A stretch of DNA of 54,703 nt from CAYXAA01 sp964462985 (lineage in GTDB: Bacteria > Pseudomonadota > Alphaproteobacteria > Rhizobiales > Stappiaceae): NCBI GenBank assembly GCA_964462985.1, contig CAYXAA010000029.1:1-54703 (forward strand), given 5' to 3'. The position numbers were made by a program, and so were the translations under genes. Below the pieces are notes generated by a model, which worked only from the letters and a program-made list of their open reading frames with translations, did no database searches and had not been told where the DNA came from. Position 1 is the stretch's first letter. Each line of letters begins with the position of its first letter. Shown piece by piece: positions 1-8,384 of this stretch.

Positions 1-738
1 GCGACGATGGTCGCGCTTCTCGGCCTCCTCGAGCACGTGGAGGTAGTTGTCAAGCTGCGCCTGGTCCGCCCAGGCCGTGCCGTAGATGCGGGTCAGCATC
101 GGGTTGTTGGCGTCGCCGCGCCAATAGGCGCCGGCCACCTTCATCAGCTTGAACGCATTGCCGATCTGGCCTGTCGAGGCCATATGCGGGCCGCGGCAGA
201 GATCGAACCAGTCACCCTGGCGGTAGATCTTGATCTCCTGATCCGGCGGGATGGCGTCGACCAGTTCGACCTTGTAGCTCTCGCCCTTCTCGGCAAAGAC
301 TTTCTTCGCCTCCTCACGGCTCCACACTTCCTTGGTGAAGGGCCGGTTGCGCTGGATGATCTCGCGCATCTTGGCCTCGATCTTCGGCAGATCATCGGGC
401 GTGAAGGGCTCGTTGCGGGCAAAATCGTAGTAAAAGCCGTTCTCAATCACCGGGCCGATCGTCACCTGGGTGCCGGGCCACAACTCCTGTACGGCTTCGG
501 CCATAACATGGGCGGCATCGTGCCGGATCAGCTCGAGCGCGCGCGGGTCGTCGCGGGTAACGATCTCGATCGCAGCATTCCGGTTGATCGGATCCGACAG
601 GTCGCGCAGCTCGCCGTCGAGGGTCATCGCCACCGCCTTCTTGGCGAGCGACTTGGAAATGCCGGCTGCGATCTCGGCGCCGGTGACGCCGGGGGCGAAC
701 TCGCGGATCGACTTGTCGGGAAAGGTGAGTTGGATCAT
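1..738 (-). CDS. thrS: Threonyl-tRNA synthetase, N-terminal part (cut by window edge)
   Basis: This gene charges tRNA-Thr with threonine in the cytosol. The 246 residues visible cover the N-terminal TGS domain (about 1-61) and the editing domain. The editing-site zinc-type ligands are visible as H73 and H77 (HDAAH) and C181 and H185 (CRGPH), at almost the same numbers as in E. coli ThrS. The start ATG at 738 begins MIQLTFPDKS. The catalytic class II core and anticodon-binding domain lie outside the window, so the gene is incomplete at its 3' end and not necessarily broken. It is followed upstream by yidD on the same strand, 121 bases away. Identification is from motifs and is firm. Confidence 0.97.
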   Translation of the reverse strand, partial: MIQLTFPDKSIREFAPGVTGAEIAAGISKSLAKKAVAMTLDGELRDLSDPINRNAAIEIVTRDDPRALELIRHDAAHVMAEAVQELWPGTQVTIGPVIENGFYYDFARNEPFTPDDLPKIEAKMREIIQRNRPFTKEVWSREEAKKVFAEKGESYKVELVDAIPPDQEIKIYRQGDWFDLCRGPHMASTGQIGNAFKLMKVAGAYWRGDANNPMLTRIYGTAWADQAQLDNYLHVLEEAEKRDHRR

Positions 739-859
739 GTCGTCGTCTCCGGCTCACTCCTGCTAACGACGCAGGTAAGCGGTTGGCGTTTTCTTGTGCG
801 CCGCACTCATACGGGATCAGACGTGTGCGAACAAGAGGCCGCAGGCCTTTCGTTGCATC

Positions 860-1162
860 TCACTCCAGCCGCGTCCCCGCATCGATATGCGCGCCGCTCC
901 AGCGGCCGTAGCGCCACGGCCTGTACCAGCAGGCACCCTCCGGCACCGTCTCCGGCACTGGATCGAAGCCGCTGGCGCCGCCCGGCCGGCAGCGCTGCAG
1001 GCGCGCCAGCCCCATCCAGCCTCCGGCCCAGAACCCGTGTCGACGGATCGCCTCCTCGGTGTACTCCGAGCAGGTCGGCAGATAGCGGCAGCTCCGTCCC
1101 ATGAAGGCCGAAAGCGTATAGCGATAGAGGCGGATCAGGCCGATCGCGGCGGCTTTCAGCAT
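860..1162 (-). CDS. yidD: Membrane protein insertion efficiency factor YidD
   Basis: YidD is a small inner-membrane-associated protein that helps YidC insert membrane proteins. The 100-residue product has the family core: an N-terminal amphipathic stretch, then GRSCRYLPTCSEY with its two cysteines, then AIRRHG and the RCRPGGASGFDPVPE segment. Its length is slightly above the usual 70-90 residues because of a basic C-terminal tail. In many bacteria yidD sits with rpmH, rnpA and yidC. Here it is next to thrS on the same strand, an arrangement I associate with Hyphomicrobiales. The ATG start at 1162 gives a full family N-terminus. Confidence 0.92.
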   Translation of the reverse strand: MLKAAAIGLIRLYRYTLSAFMGRSCRYLPTCSEYTEEAIRRHGFWAGGWMGLARLQRCRPGGASGFDPVPETVPEGACWYRPWRYGRWSGAHIDAGTRLE

Positions 1163-1457
1163 GCGGTCACCGTCCGTTCCAATCCACCGGCAGGACGGAA
1201 CAGCCGCCGGTTTCCCGTTTTACCCGAGCCGCGATGACAGCCGCAAAGCCCAAACTTCAATTCGGCTATGTGGTGCATTCTCAATGTCGTGCGCCAATTC
1301 TGTTCCAGTGATAATCGTGTTAGAACGGCGCAAAGAAGACAAAAATCGTCGCAGGCTTGAAAGAGGGATTGCATCAATCAGATACAACCGCACTGGATCG
1401 TCCTGTTAGATTCAGACATGTCTATCGATTCGCCACGTTGAAAGGGAGGACCGCCTT
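1163..1457. other. Intergenic region between yidD and the universal stress gene
   Basis: These 295 bases separate the divergent yidD (-) and universal stress gene (+). Both promoters must lie here, but I see no convincing -35/-10 pair. A good Shine-Dalgarno (AGGGAGG) lies near 1444-1450, just before the ATG at 1458. I find no small gene or RNA. Confidence 0.5.
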
Positions 1458-1874
1458 ATGTATCAAAAGATAATGGTTCCAACCGATCTCGCCCACCTTG
1501 ATCAACTAGAGAAGGCGCTGGCAACAGCCGCCGATCTGTCGAAACATTACGGTGCAACCGTGCTCTATGTCGGCGTCACGGCCTCGACCCCGGGACCGGT
1601 TGCCCACACGCCCGAGGAATTCTCCGCGAAGCTGGAGCGCTTTGCCGAAGAACAGGCCGATCGTCACAAGATCACCGCCGCGTCCAGAACCTGCATCAGC
1701 CATGATCCGGCGAGCGATCTCGATGACGTGCTGATGCAGGCAATCAAGGATGAAGGGGCCGATCTCGTCGTGATGGCGTCGCACGTGCCGGGACTGCCGG
1801 AGCACATTTTCGCGTCCAATGCTGGCTCCATCGCCTCGCACGCCGACGTTTCCGTCCTTGTCGTGCGGCCCTGA
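1458..1874 (+). CDS. Universal stress protein, UspA family
   Basis: This is a 138-residue single-domain cytosolic protein of the universal stress (UspA) fold, starting MYQKIMVPTDL and ending with the typical VSVLVVRP beta strand. The nucleotide-binding motif of ATP-binding members (G-2x-G-9x-G-S/T) is degenerate. The first two glycines are replaced (ASHV) and the spacing to the final GS is 12 rather than 9 residues, so ATP binding is doubtful. A strong AGGGAGG ribosome site supports the start. The gene lies 53 bases upstream of a BCCT osmolyte transporter on the same strand, suggesting co-transcription. A role in tuning that transporter is inference. Confidence 0.9.
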   Translation: MYQKIMVPTDLAHLDQLEKALATAADLSKHYGATVLYVGVTASTPGPVAHTPEEFSAKLERFAEEQADRHKITAASRTCISHDPASDLDDVLMQAIKDEGADLVVMASHVPGLPEHIFASNAGSIASHADVSVLVVRP

Positions 1875-1927
1875 GAGGCCGCTTTCGTCCACCTCACCCT
1901 AATGATCATGAGATTGGAACGCATGTT

Positions 1928-3568
1928 ATGACCGACCAAGCTGACCTTTCACCTGAAGGCCATGCAGCTCCGATAGAAACTGACTACCAGATCGGCCAGG
2001 ACAACATTCAGCCCCAGCTTGGCCCGTTCGGGCTCGACATCCACAATCCCGTGTTTGCGATCTCCGGACTGACCGTCGTCGCCTTCGTGCTCGTCACGCT
2101 GGCGTTCCAGAACCAGGTCGGGCCGGCCTTCGAGGCGCTGCGCTCCTGGCTTACCGCTTCGCTCGACTGGTTCTTCCTGGCATCCGCCAACATCTTCGTC
2201 CTGCTTTGCCTGGTCCTGATCGTCTCCCCGCTCGGCAAGGTCCGTCTCGGCGGGACCGAGGCAACGCCCGAATATTCCTACAGCGGCTGGTTTGCGATGC
2301 TGTTTGCCGCGGGCATGGGCATCGGACTGATGTTCTACGGTGTCTCCGAGCCGATCTCCCACTTCTCGGCGTCGGTGGCTGGCGATGCCGGCTCGCCGGA
2401 AAGCTGGGCCCCGCTCGCCGGGGCTGCAGGGGACAACGATGCCGCCAGGCAGCTCGGAATGGCGGCCACCATCTTCCACTGGGGCCTGCACCCTTGGGCG
2501 ATCTACGCCATCGTCGCCCTCGCGCTTGCGCTGTTCGCCTACAACAAGGGCCTGCCGCTGACGATGCGGTCGGTGTTCTATCCGATATTCGGCGAGCGCA
2601 TCTGGGGCTGGACCGGGCACATCATCGATATCCTGGCGGTGTTTGCCACCCTGTTCGGCCTTGCCACTTCGCTCGGCCTCGGGGCTGGGCAGGCTGATGC
2701 CGGCCTAAACTTCCTGTTCGGCGTTCCGAACAACGATACCGCCAAGGTCCTGCTGATCATCGGTATCACGGCCATCGCGCTGATCTCGGTGGTCGCCGGG
2801 CTCGACGCGGGCGTCAAGCGGTTGTCGGAAATCAACATGGTGCTCGCCGCCCTGCTGCTGCTGTTCGTGGTGCTGACCGGACCGACGCTGGTGATCCTGA
2901 GCGGCTTCTTCGAGAACCTCGTGTCCTATGCCAAGAACCTGCCGGCTCTGTCCAACCCGTTCGGCCGGACGGACGACAACTTCCGACAGGGCTGGACCGC
3001 CTTTTACTGGGCATGGTGGATCTCGTGGTCGCCGTTCGTGGGAATGTTCATTGCCCGTGTTTCGCGCGGCCGGACGGTGCGCGAATTCCTGATCTGCGTG
3101 CTGATCATTCCGGCGCTGGTGTCCGTGTTCTGGATGACCGCATTCGGCGATACCGCCATCCACCAGGTCGTTGCCCAGGGTCACACGGCCGTGGCCGAGG
3201 CGGCACTCGAGCTGCAGCTGTTCACGATGCTTGAGCAATTGCCCATGCACCAGATCAGCTCGTTTATCGGCATCGTTCTTGTGATCGTGTTCTTCGTCAC
3301 CTCGTCCGATTCCGGTTCGCTGGTGATCGACACGATCACGGCTGGCGGCAAGGTCGACGCACCGGTACCGCAGCGTGTGTTCTGGGCCTCGTTCGAGGGA
3401 CTGGTCGCAATCGCCTTGCTGCTCGGCGGCGGGCTGACGGCGCTTCAGGCCATGGCGGTCTCGACGGGTTTCCCGTTCACGATCGTCCTGCTTCTGGCCT
3501 GTTACGCAATTGTTCGCGGACTGCTCGACGAGCGCCGGGTCATGACTGCGGCAGCCGCTGCCGAATGA
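1928..3568 (+). CDS. BCCT family transporter (glycine betaine type)
   Basis: This 546-residue inner-membrane transporter of the betaine/choline/carnitine family imports quaternary-amine osmolytes with sodium or protons. About twelve membrane segments follow a roughly 40-residue cytosolic N-terminus. The substrate-helix motif GMGIG (129-133, in AAGMGIGLMFYG) matches the glycine form found in betaine transporters such as BetP. The tryptophan-rich helix reads WAWWISWSPFVGMFIARVSRG. There is no long C-terminal osmosensory tail like that of BetP, so osmotic gating may differ. It follows the universal stress gene closely. It ends before an inverted repeat shared with the convergent scaffold gene. 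The exact substrate is not certain. Confidence 0.93.
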   Translation: MTDQADLSPEGHAAPIETDYQIGQDNIQPQLGPFGLDIHNPVFAISGLTVVAFVLVTLAFQNQVGPAFEALRSWLTASLDWFFLASANIFVLLCLVLIVSPLGKVRLGGTEATPEYSYSGWFAMLFAAGMGIGLMFYGVSEPISHFSASVAGDAGSPESWAPLAGAAGDNDAARQLGMAATIFHWGLHPWAIYAIVALALALFAYNKGLPLTMRSVFYPIFGERIWGWTGHIIDILAVFATLFGLATSLGLGAGQADAGLNFLFGVPNNDTAKVLLIIGITAIALISVVAGLDAGVKRLSEINMVLAALLLLFVVLTGPTLVILSGFFENLVSYAKNLPALSNPFGRTDDNFRQGWTAFYWAWWISWSPFVGMFIARVSRGRTVREFLICVLIIPALVSVFWMTAFGDTAIHQVVAQGHTAVAEAALELQLFTMLEQLPMHQISSFIGIVLVIVFFVTSSDSGSLVIDTITAGGKVDAPVPQRVFWASFEGLVAIALLLGGGLTALQAMAVSTGFPFTIVLLLACYAIVRGLLDERRVMTAAAAAE

Positions 3569-3598
3569 CGGTGCAGGCCAGCAGTGCATGAAACTGAT

Positions 3599-3628
3599 GC
3601 GGCGGCAGGCCGATTGCCCTGCTGCCGC
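3599..3628. terminator. Probable bidirectional terminator hairpin
   Basis: Arms GCGGCGGCAGG (3599-3609) and CCTGCTGCCGC (3618-3628) pair with one mismatch around an 8-base loop. It sits between the convergent BCCT gene (stop 3568) and Fe-S scaffold gene (stop 3630). There is no T run, so it may work weakly or only stabilise transcript ends. Confidence 0.45.
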
Positions 3629-3629
3629 G

Positions 3630-4079
3630 TCAGGAGGCGACGCTCTGCTTCTGCGACGCCTCGATCTTGTCAAGCGCGGCAACCACCGCGTCGAAGGTCA
3701 GCATCGTCGAGGCATGGCGTGCCTTGTAGTCGCGCACCGGCTCCAGGAAACGGCAGTCGGCAAAACGACCTTCCGGCGGACTGCCGTTTTCCTTCAGCAT
3801 GCGGCGCATCGTTTCGCGCACGGCCCGCAGTTCGTCCGCACTGGCGCCGATAACGTTGCGCGCCATGATCGACGACGACGCCTGGCCAAGGGCACAAGCC
3901 TTGACGTCGTGGGCGAAGTCTGTGACGACCCCATTCTCTACCACGAGATCGACAGTCACGGTGGAACCGCACAGTTTGGAGTGCGCCGTTGCGGTGGCGT
4001 CGGGATGCTCCAGTCGGCCCAGCCGCGGGATATTTCCGGCCAGTTCGAGGATCCTGGAGTTATAAATGTCGTCGAGCAT
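3630..4079 (-). CDS. NifU/IscU-like iron-sulfur cluster scaffold protein
   Basis: A 149-residue cytosolic protein of the NifU N-terminal (IscU/SufU-like) fold, which holds nascent Fe-S clusters for delivery to apoproteins. The first two cysteines are present (C37 in KLCGS, C62 in KACALG). In SufU the third ligand lies in an RRKCA-like stretch near the C-terminus. Here the matching region reads KARHASTML with no cysteine, although C109 lies earlier. The CGD aspartate of SufU is also changed to CGS. The gene may therefore use a different ligand set or not be a classical scaffold. It is divergent from folE, with a palindrome at 4123-4143 in its upstream region. Confidence 0.85.
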   Translation of the reverse strand: MLDDIYNSRILELAGNIPRLGRLEHPDATATAHSKLCGSTVTVDLVVENGVVTDFAHDVKACALGQASSSIMARNVIGASADELRAVRETMRRMLKENGSPPEGRFADCRFLEPVRDYKARHASTMLTFDAVVAALDKIEASQKQSVAS

Positions 4080-4122
4080 GCACGCCTCGTCAGGCAGAAA
4101 GGTTCCCTGCCGGTCTGAGTTA

Positions 4123-4143
4123 CCTATATCCTGGATATATAGG
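4123..4143. promoter_or_regulatory. AT-rich palindrome upstream of the scaffold gene
   Basis: CCTATATCC and GGATATATAGG form an imperfect inverted repeat about 44-64 bases upstream of the scaffold gene start, in the region divergent to folE. It could be an operator for an iron or Fe-S regulator, or overlapping -10 elements on both strands. The regulator is not identifiable from sequence alone. Confidence 0.35.
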
Positions 4144-4327
4144 TTGCGGCAGGCTCAGGAAACATGAGCCCGATGGCCACCAGCAAATGTGTTTCCGTGC
4201 GGTGGCAGGATTGTCATGGTCCTTGGGCAGGATGTGGGCGGCGGGATCGGCGCCGATCGAATGAAATGATCCACTGCGGCGAGCCTGCCAGCGCTTCCGC
4301 GGATGAGATCGGGTGATGAGGTTGCAA

Positions 4328-4972
4328 ATGGACGCCCTTGTGAAGTCGCTCGGCGGACTGGATGACTCCGACAAGGCAAAGGGTGGCATCGCCCGGCCGA
4401 CTCGGGAAGAAGCCGAGGCCGCAGTCCGAACCCTGCTCGCCTGGGCCGGAGACGATCCGGATCGCGAAGGGCTGATCGATACGCCTGCGCGCGTCATCAA
4501 GGCGTACGAGGAGATCTTCGCCGGCTATCGCGAGGACCCGGCGGAGTATCTCAAGCGTGTCTTCGAAGAGGTCGGCGGCTACGACGACATCGTGCTGGTG
4601 CGCGAGATCCCGTTCTACTCGCATTGCGAGCATCACGTGCTGCCCTTCGTCGGTGAGGCGCATATCGCCTACTATCCGTCCAAGGGAGTTGTCGGCCTTT
4701 CGAAGATCACAAGGGTCGTCGACGCCTACGCCAAGCGACTGCAAACGCAAGAAAACCTGACAGCACAGATCGTCTCGGCGCTCGACAGCAGCCTCGATGC
4801 CCGCGGCGTCGCCGTCCTGATCGAAGCCGAGCATCAATGCATGAGCATGCGCGGAGTGCAGAAGCAAGGCGTGAAGACCATCACCACCAGGTTCACCGGC
4901 ATCTTCCGCGAGGATCCGGCGGAACAGGCCCGGTTCATGAGCCTGGTGCGCGGCGACCGTCGCCGATCGTAG
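4328..4972 (+). CDS. folE: GTP cyclohydrolase I
   Basis: FolE converts GTP to 7,8-dihydroneopterin triphosphate, the first step of tetrahydrofolate (and pterin) synthesis, as a cytosolic toroidal homodecamer. With the ATG at 4328 the protein is 214 residues, and the zinc ligands fall at C100 and H103 (SHCEHH) and C171 (HQCMSMRG), about ten below the E. coli numbering. The QENLT and KTITTRF active-site stretches are intact. In-frame starts GTG 4313 and ATG 4316 would add four or five residues. The 4328 start was chosen because it gives the common N-terminal length and has GAGG nearby. hisI follows on the same strand. Confidence 0.96.
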   Translation: MDALVKSLGGLDDSDKAKGGIARPTREEAEAAVRTLLAWAGDDPDREGLIDTPARVIKAYEEIFAGYREDPAEYLKRVFEEVGGYDDIVLVREIPFYSHCEHHVLPFVGEAHIAYYPSKGVVGLSKITRVVDAYAKRLQTQENLTAQIVSALDSSLDARGVAVLIEAEHQCMSMRGVQKQGVKTITTRFTGIFREDPAEQARFMSLVRGDRRRS

Positions 4973-5115
4973 CGCCAGCCGGCCGAATATTGCCAAACTG
5001 AATTCCGTGACCCTTGGATCCGGCGCTGGACAGGTTGCCTCGGCGCTACCTCTGTGGCACTTCGCTGGTCGCTGGTCGGGCTGCCGGCATTCGAAAGCTC
5101 AAGGATTTCCGAACA

Positions 5116-5571
5116 ATGACCGAACCGCTGTTCGCTCCGCGCGGTGACAAGAGCGAAATCGAGACCGGAGCGTCGTTTCAGCCAAAGTTCGGTGCCGATG
5201 GGCTCATCGTCTGTATCGTGACCGACGCCGACGATGGCGAGGTGCTGATGGTCGGGTACATGAATGAGGAGGCCCTGGCCCGGACCATCGCCACCGGCGA
5301 AGCCTGGTACTGGAGCCGGTCGCGTCAGGCATTCTGGAAGAAGGGCGAAACATCGGGGCATGTTCAGTCGGTGGTCGAACTGCGCACCGACTGCGACCAG
5401 GATGCGATCCTTCTCAAGGTGCGGGTGGCCGGAAACGGCGCCACCTGCCATGTCGGCTACCGCTCCTGCTTTTACCGCAGGCTCGAGACTGCTGAGGACG
5501 GATCGGTACGCCTTGTTCAGGCCGGCGGCGATCGTGTCTACGATCCGGCGGAGGTATATGGCCGCGTCTGA
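5116..5571 (+). CDS. hisI: Phosphoribosyl-AMP cyclohydrolase
   Basis: HisI opens the purine ring of phosphoribosyl-AMP in histidine synthesis, a zinc- and magnesium-dependent cytosolic step. The 151-residue protein is the monofunctional cyclohydrolase with no HisE pyrophosphatase domain attached. Visible signatures are WYWSRSR, GETSGH, the acidic DCDQD metal cluster, and CHVGYRSCFYR carrying zinc-binding cysteines. The start at 5116 (MTEPLFAPRG) was preferred to an upstream in-frame codon at 5014 because the extra 34 residues match no family feature. It lies 143 bases after folE on the same strand and ends 13 bases from the convergent CBS gene. Confidence 0.95.
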   Translation: MTEPLFAPRGDKSEIETGASFQPKFGADGLIVCIVTDADDGEVLMVGYMNEEALARTIATGEAWYWSRSRQAFWKKGETSGHVQSVVELRTDCDQDAILLKVRVAGNGATCHVGYRSCFYRRLETAEDGSVRLVQAGGDRVYDPAEVYGRV

Positions 5572-5584
5572 CCGGCTCCCCGAA

Positions 5585-6016
5585 CTAGCTCATCGCGATA
5601 TAGGTCCGCATGTCCTCGGCCTCGCGCTCGATCTGCGCGATGCGGTGCTTCACGACGTCACCGATCGAGATCAGGCCGACGAGCCTGCCCTCGCGGAGGA
5701 CCGGCAGGTGACGGAACCGGCCGGAGGTCATCAGCGACATCACTTCGTTGATCGTGTCGTCCTCCGAGCAGGTCACCACCTTTCGCGTCATGACCGCCGA
5801 TGCCGGCTGCGAGAGCGCCTCCGGTCCGTGTTCGGAAATCGCGCGCACCACGTCGCGCTCCGATACGATGCCCTCGATCCCGCCACCGGCACCGAGAATC
5901 ACGATTGCGCCAATCCGCTTTTCGCCGAGCACCTCACAGATGTCCTTCAATGTCCTGTCTGCGGTGTCGGAGATGATGTCCCGGCCCTTTTCGTTGAGAA
6001 TGGCTGCCACGGTCAT
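5585..6016 (-). CDS. CBS-domain pair protein
   Basis: A 143-residue cytosolic protein made of two cystathionine-beta-synthase domains (about 8-65 and 75-130) with no fused enzyme. Such stand-alone pairs commonly bind adenosine nucleotides and act as energy or redox sensors, but the partner cannot be inferred. The motifs GIVSERDVVRAI and GLISIGDVVKHRI are the paired beta-alpha repeats. The ATG at 6016 is preceded by GGAGGG nine bases upstream. An in-frame extension to 6178 lacks family similarity, so the shorter form is preferred. It converges on hisI. Confidence 0.88.
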   Translation of the reverse strand: MTVAAILNEKGRDIISDTADRTLKDICEVLGEKRIGAIVILGAGGGIEGIVSERDVVRAISEHGPEALSQPASAVMTRKVVTCSEDDTINEVMSLMTSGRFRHLPVLREGRLVGLISIGDVVKHRIAQIEREAEDMRTYIAMS

Positions 6017-6246
6017 GGATCCGTACCCTCCGATCCTGGAAGCCTCCTGTCGGCAACGCTTCCCGTCTGCTTCGGGGCTCACGAATGGTGAGATCCCCCG
6101 TCCCCGCTCCGGCAAGCCCACCGACGTCTTCGACTCGTGTGGAGGCCTGTGCGGGACGCCGATCACGATGGACGCCATGATTGGCGGCGATATGGCGGCG
6201 TCACATCATCATGACAAAACTCGATCGGGCCGCAAGGGGCGCCGCG

Positions 6247-6999
6247 CTAGAGGCTCGAACGCCGCGGGATCGGATCGAACACTGCAAACAGCAGGAGCCC
6301 GGCCAGAAAGCCCCCGATATGCGCCTCCCACGCGATCGTCGATCCGGCGCCTGCGAGCGGCGACGACCACAAACCGAACAGGATATTGACACCGAACCAG
6401 ACCAGCAGGAACGCCAATACCTGACGATTGGCGAGCGACTCGATGAGGCTCACGGCCGGAACGCGGTAGGCCGACGGGTCGCTGCGCCGGATCACGCCGA
6501 GCGGTCCGCCGAGTTCGAACACGAAGCGCGAGGCGGCGGCCATGTGGCCCGAAATCGCGGCGGAGGCCCCCACCATGGGTATCGGCTCGCCGAAATGGGT
6601 GAGAAGATGGGCGCCGGCACCGGCGACCGCGCACAGCGCTGAAAACAGAACGAACCGGATCGCGCCGAACCGACGCGCCACTGCGCTGCCGAATACGACC
6701 ATCCAAAGCAGGTTGAAGGCGAGGTGAGCGCTGCCACCATGCAGCACGGCGTAGCTCAAAAAGGTCCAAACGTCGGCGCCCGCACCGCCGGGCAGGATCA
6801 AACCGGCAAGACGCTCCGGATCGTAGCGGACCGGCAGGAACGCGAACAAAAGGACGGTGTAGATGTCCTGATCCTGCGTCAGGACCAGGGAGCGCACCGC
6901 ATGCACCGCGATCATCACTGCTCCAAGCACGACGACCGCGGCCGGAATGTTGAATGCCGGCTCGGAGGGCGGCTTGTCGAAGCTTGGCTGATCCGTCAT
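6247..6999 (-). CDS. Rhomboid family intramembrane serine protease
   Basis: A 250-residue inner-membrane protein with about six hydrophobic helices and the rhomboid fold. The catalytic serine is S146 in GASAAISG and the catalytic histidine is H217 in EAHIGGFLAG. The upstream HGGSAHLAFNLLWM segment provides H92 and N96, the usual oxyanion helix residues. The protease should therefore be active and cleave transmembrane helices of other membrane proteins. Its substrate is unknown. A slightly longer start at 7020 is possible. ATG 6999 (MTDQPSF) is preferred on length. The next gene upstream is on the other strand. Confidence 0.93.
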   Translation of the reverse strand: MTDQPSFDKPPSEPAFNIPAAVVVLGAVMIAVHAVRSLVLTQDQDIYTVLLFAFLPVRYDPERLAGLILPGGAGADVWTFLSYAVLHGGSAHLAFNLLWMVVFGSAVARRFGAIRFVLFSALCAVAGAGAHLLTHFGEPIPMVGASAAISGHMAAASRFVFELGGPLGVIRRSDPSAYRVPAVSLIESLANRQVLAFLLVWFGVNILFGLWSSPLAGAGSTIAWEAHIGGFLAGLLLFAVFDPIPRRSSL

Positions 7000-7445
7000 G
7001 GCCTGCCCAAACGATCGCATCTCCGCATACTTGTGGCGGCGGGACGATCATGCCTCGTCCGCCGTCGTTATCCACCCTGCCTTCTGCGTCCGCCCCGAAG
7101 AAAAACCGCCCGGAGCGCGATTGTCGCTGCATCCAGGCGGTCTGGGATCCGCCCCGAAATCATGAGTGTCCCGGCCGTTCCGGTGCGGTGGACCACAAGT
7201 CAAGGTGCCGTCGGCCAACATAGCGACCGAACTTGCGGAAAACCTGCCCAAACCACCTCAGCAAGGCAACGAATACCGATTGTTACCCCTAATGTTCGGT
7301 TAATGCGACGATTAAGATTTGCCTTGGCACGCCCCCTGCTCCGTTAACGCTGACTCACGTTTCGGCGCCCTGCGGCTGTGCCTTTTCAGCACAGCCGCGG
7401 TTCCGGGCGGGACAAGACTTGCACCGGGCGGGGACAGGACGGGCA
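7000..7445. other. Intergenic region between the rhomboid and PAS_5 genes
   Basis: This 446-base divergent region should hold promoters for the rhomboid gene (-) and PAS_5 gene (+). The part around 7260-7330 is noticeably richer in A and T (GGTTAATGCGACGATTAAG) and is the likeliest site for the rightward promoter. I see no RNA gene, repeat or small coding frame. Confidence 0.5.
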
Positions 7446-8069
7446 ATGAAGCATCCGGCGACGCGGCGACTTTACGATTACTGGGACACTCTGCGTGGCG
7501 CGCGCCCCGCTCCGGAACGCAGCGAGGTCGAACCCTCTCAGATCCGCGGCATCCTTGGCGATACCTTCATCCTGGAAGCTGTGAACTCTGCCACCTATCG
7601 CTACCGTCTGGCGGGCACCAGGCTTTGCGCCCTGCACTGCCGCGAGCTCAAGGGGCGCAACCTTCTGCGCGGCTGGCGCGACGACGATCATGAGGCCGTG
7701 GCGACGCTTCTCGCCGCCGTGAGCGAAGACGCGGCGGCCGCGATTCTTGGCGTAACGGGCCATACCGAGCGTGAACACACGATCGCGATGGAGATGCTGT
7801 TCCTGCCGCTGCATGTCGCTGGGGAAGGCTGCAGCCGCATCCTCGGCAGCTGTGCTCCGCTGGAAAGCCCATATTGGGCAGGCATGCATCCGATCCTGTC
7901 GCAATCCGTCAAGAGTGTGCGCCTGTTGTGGCCCGACGAGCGCCCGGTCTTCCTCCAGGGTGGCAGCCGGAACCGCGGCCTGCCATTCGACGAGGTCGGC
8001 CTGCCGGGCGTAATCGGGGCCGGCCGGCAGGTTGGCCACCTCACGGTGTTCGAGGGCGGCAAGCAGTGA
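7446..8069 (+). CDS. PAS_5-domain protein of unknown function
   Basis: A 207-residue cytosolic protein that matches the alphaproteobacterial PAS_5 family. The N-terminus (RRLYDYWDTLRGARPAPERSE) and the following ILGDTFILEA and YRYRLAGTRLC segments are characteristic. These proteins have one PAS-like fold and no output domain. Their ligand is generally not known. The start at 7446 was chosen because it begins the family-typical MKHPATRRL. The nearest downstream gene, 315 bases away on the same strand, is a tandem PilZ protein, so the two may share a signalling context, but this is only inference. Confidence 0.82.
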   Translation: MKHPATRRLYDYWDTLRGARPAPERSEVEPSQIRGILGDTFILEAVNSATYRYRLAGTRLCALHCRELKGRNLLRGWRDDDHEAVATLLAAVSEDAAAAILGVTGHTEREHTIAMEMLFLPLHVAGEGCSRILGSCAPLESPYWAGMHPILSQSVKSVRLLWPDERPVFLQGGSRNRGLPFDEVGLPGVIGAGRQVGHLTVFEGGKQ

Positions 8070-8384
8070 CGCGCCCGTAGCCCCTCCGAGAGCGACCACC
8101 GCAGCCGACAAAGGCCGAGTGGGGACGGGATGCCCCGACGCGACAGGGCAATGGACCGCTGCCGAGCCATCGCCGGCGACCGATCCACCCTGCACGCACC
8201 GGCTTACCCCTTATTAACCGAGCTTCTCTAAGGTGGAAGCGACGTCATAGCGGCGGCGCCGCGATGCGTCGGGAGTGGACGCACCCGTCAGCAGTGAGGC
8301 AGTCCCTCCCCGCCTCTAAGATGATCAACTTCCGCACGGCAACCACAGCAGCGAGCGGGATTGATCCAGTTGGGACCTGAACGG
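8070..8384. other. Intergenic region upstream of the PilZ gene
   Basis: These 315 bases contain no credible gene. A run TTACCCCTTATTAACCGAG around 8203-8222 is the only AT-rich patch and may mark the promoter of the tandem PilZ gene. I see no terminator hairpin with a T tract after the PAS_5 gene. Confidence 0.45.

Noticed and set aside
7..1104. A 365-codon open frame on the plus strand opposite thrS and yidD
   Set aside because: It covers both real genes on the other strand and has no recognisable domain.
2705..3682. A 325-codon open frame on the minus strand opposite the BCCT gene
   Set aside because: Composition typical of an antisense frame (many His, Arg, Asp). The sense strand encodes clear transporter helices.
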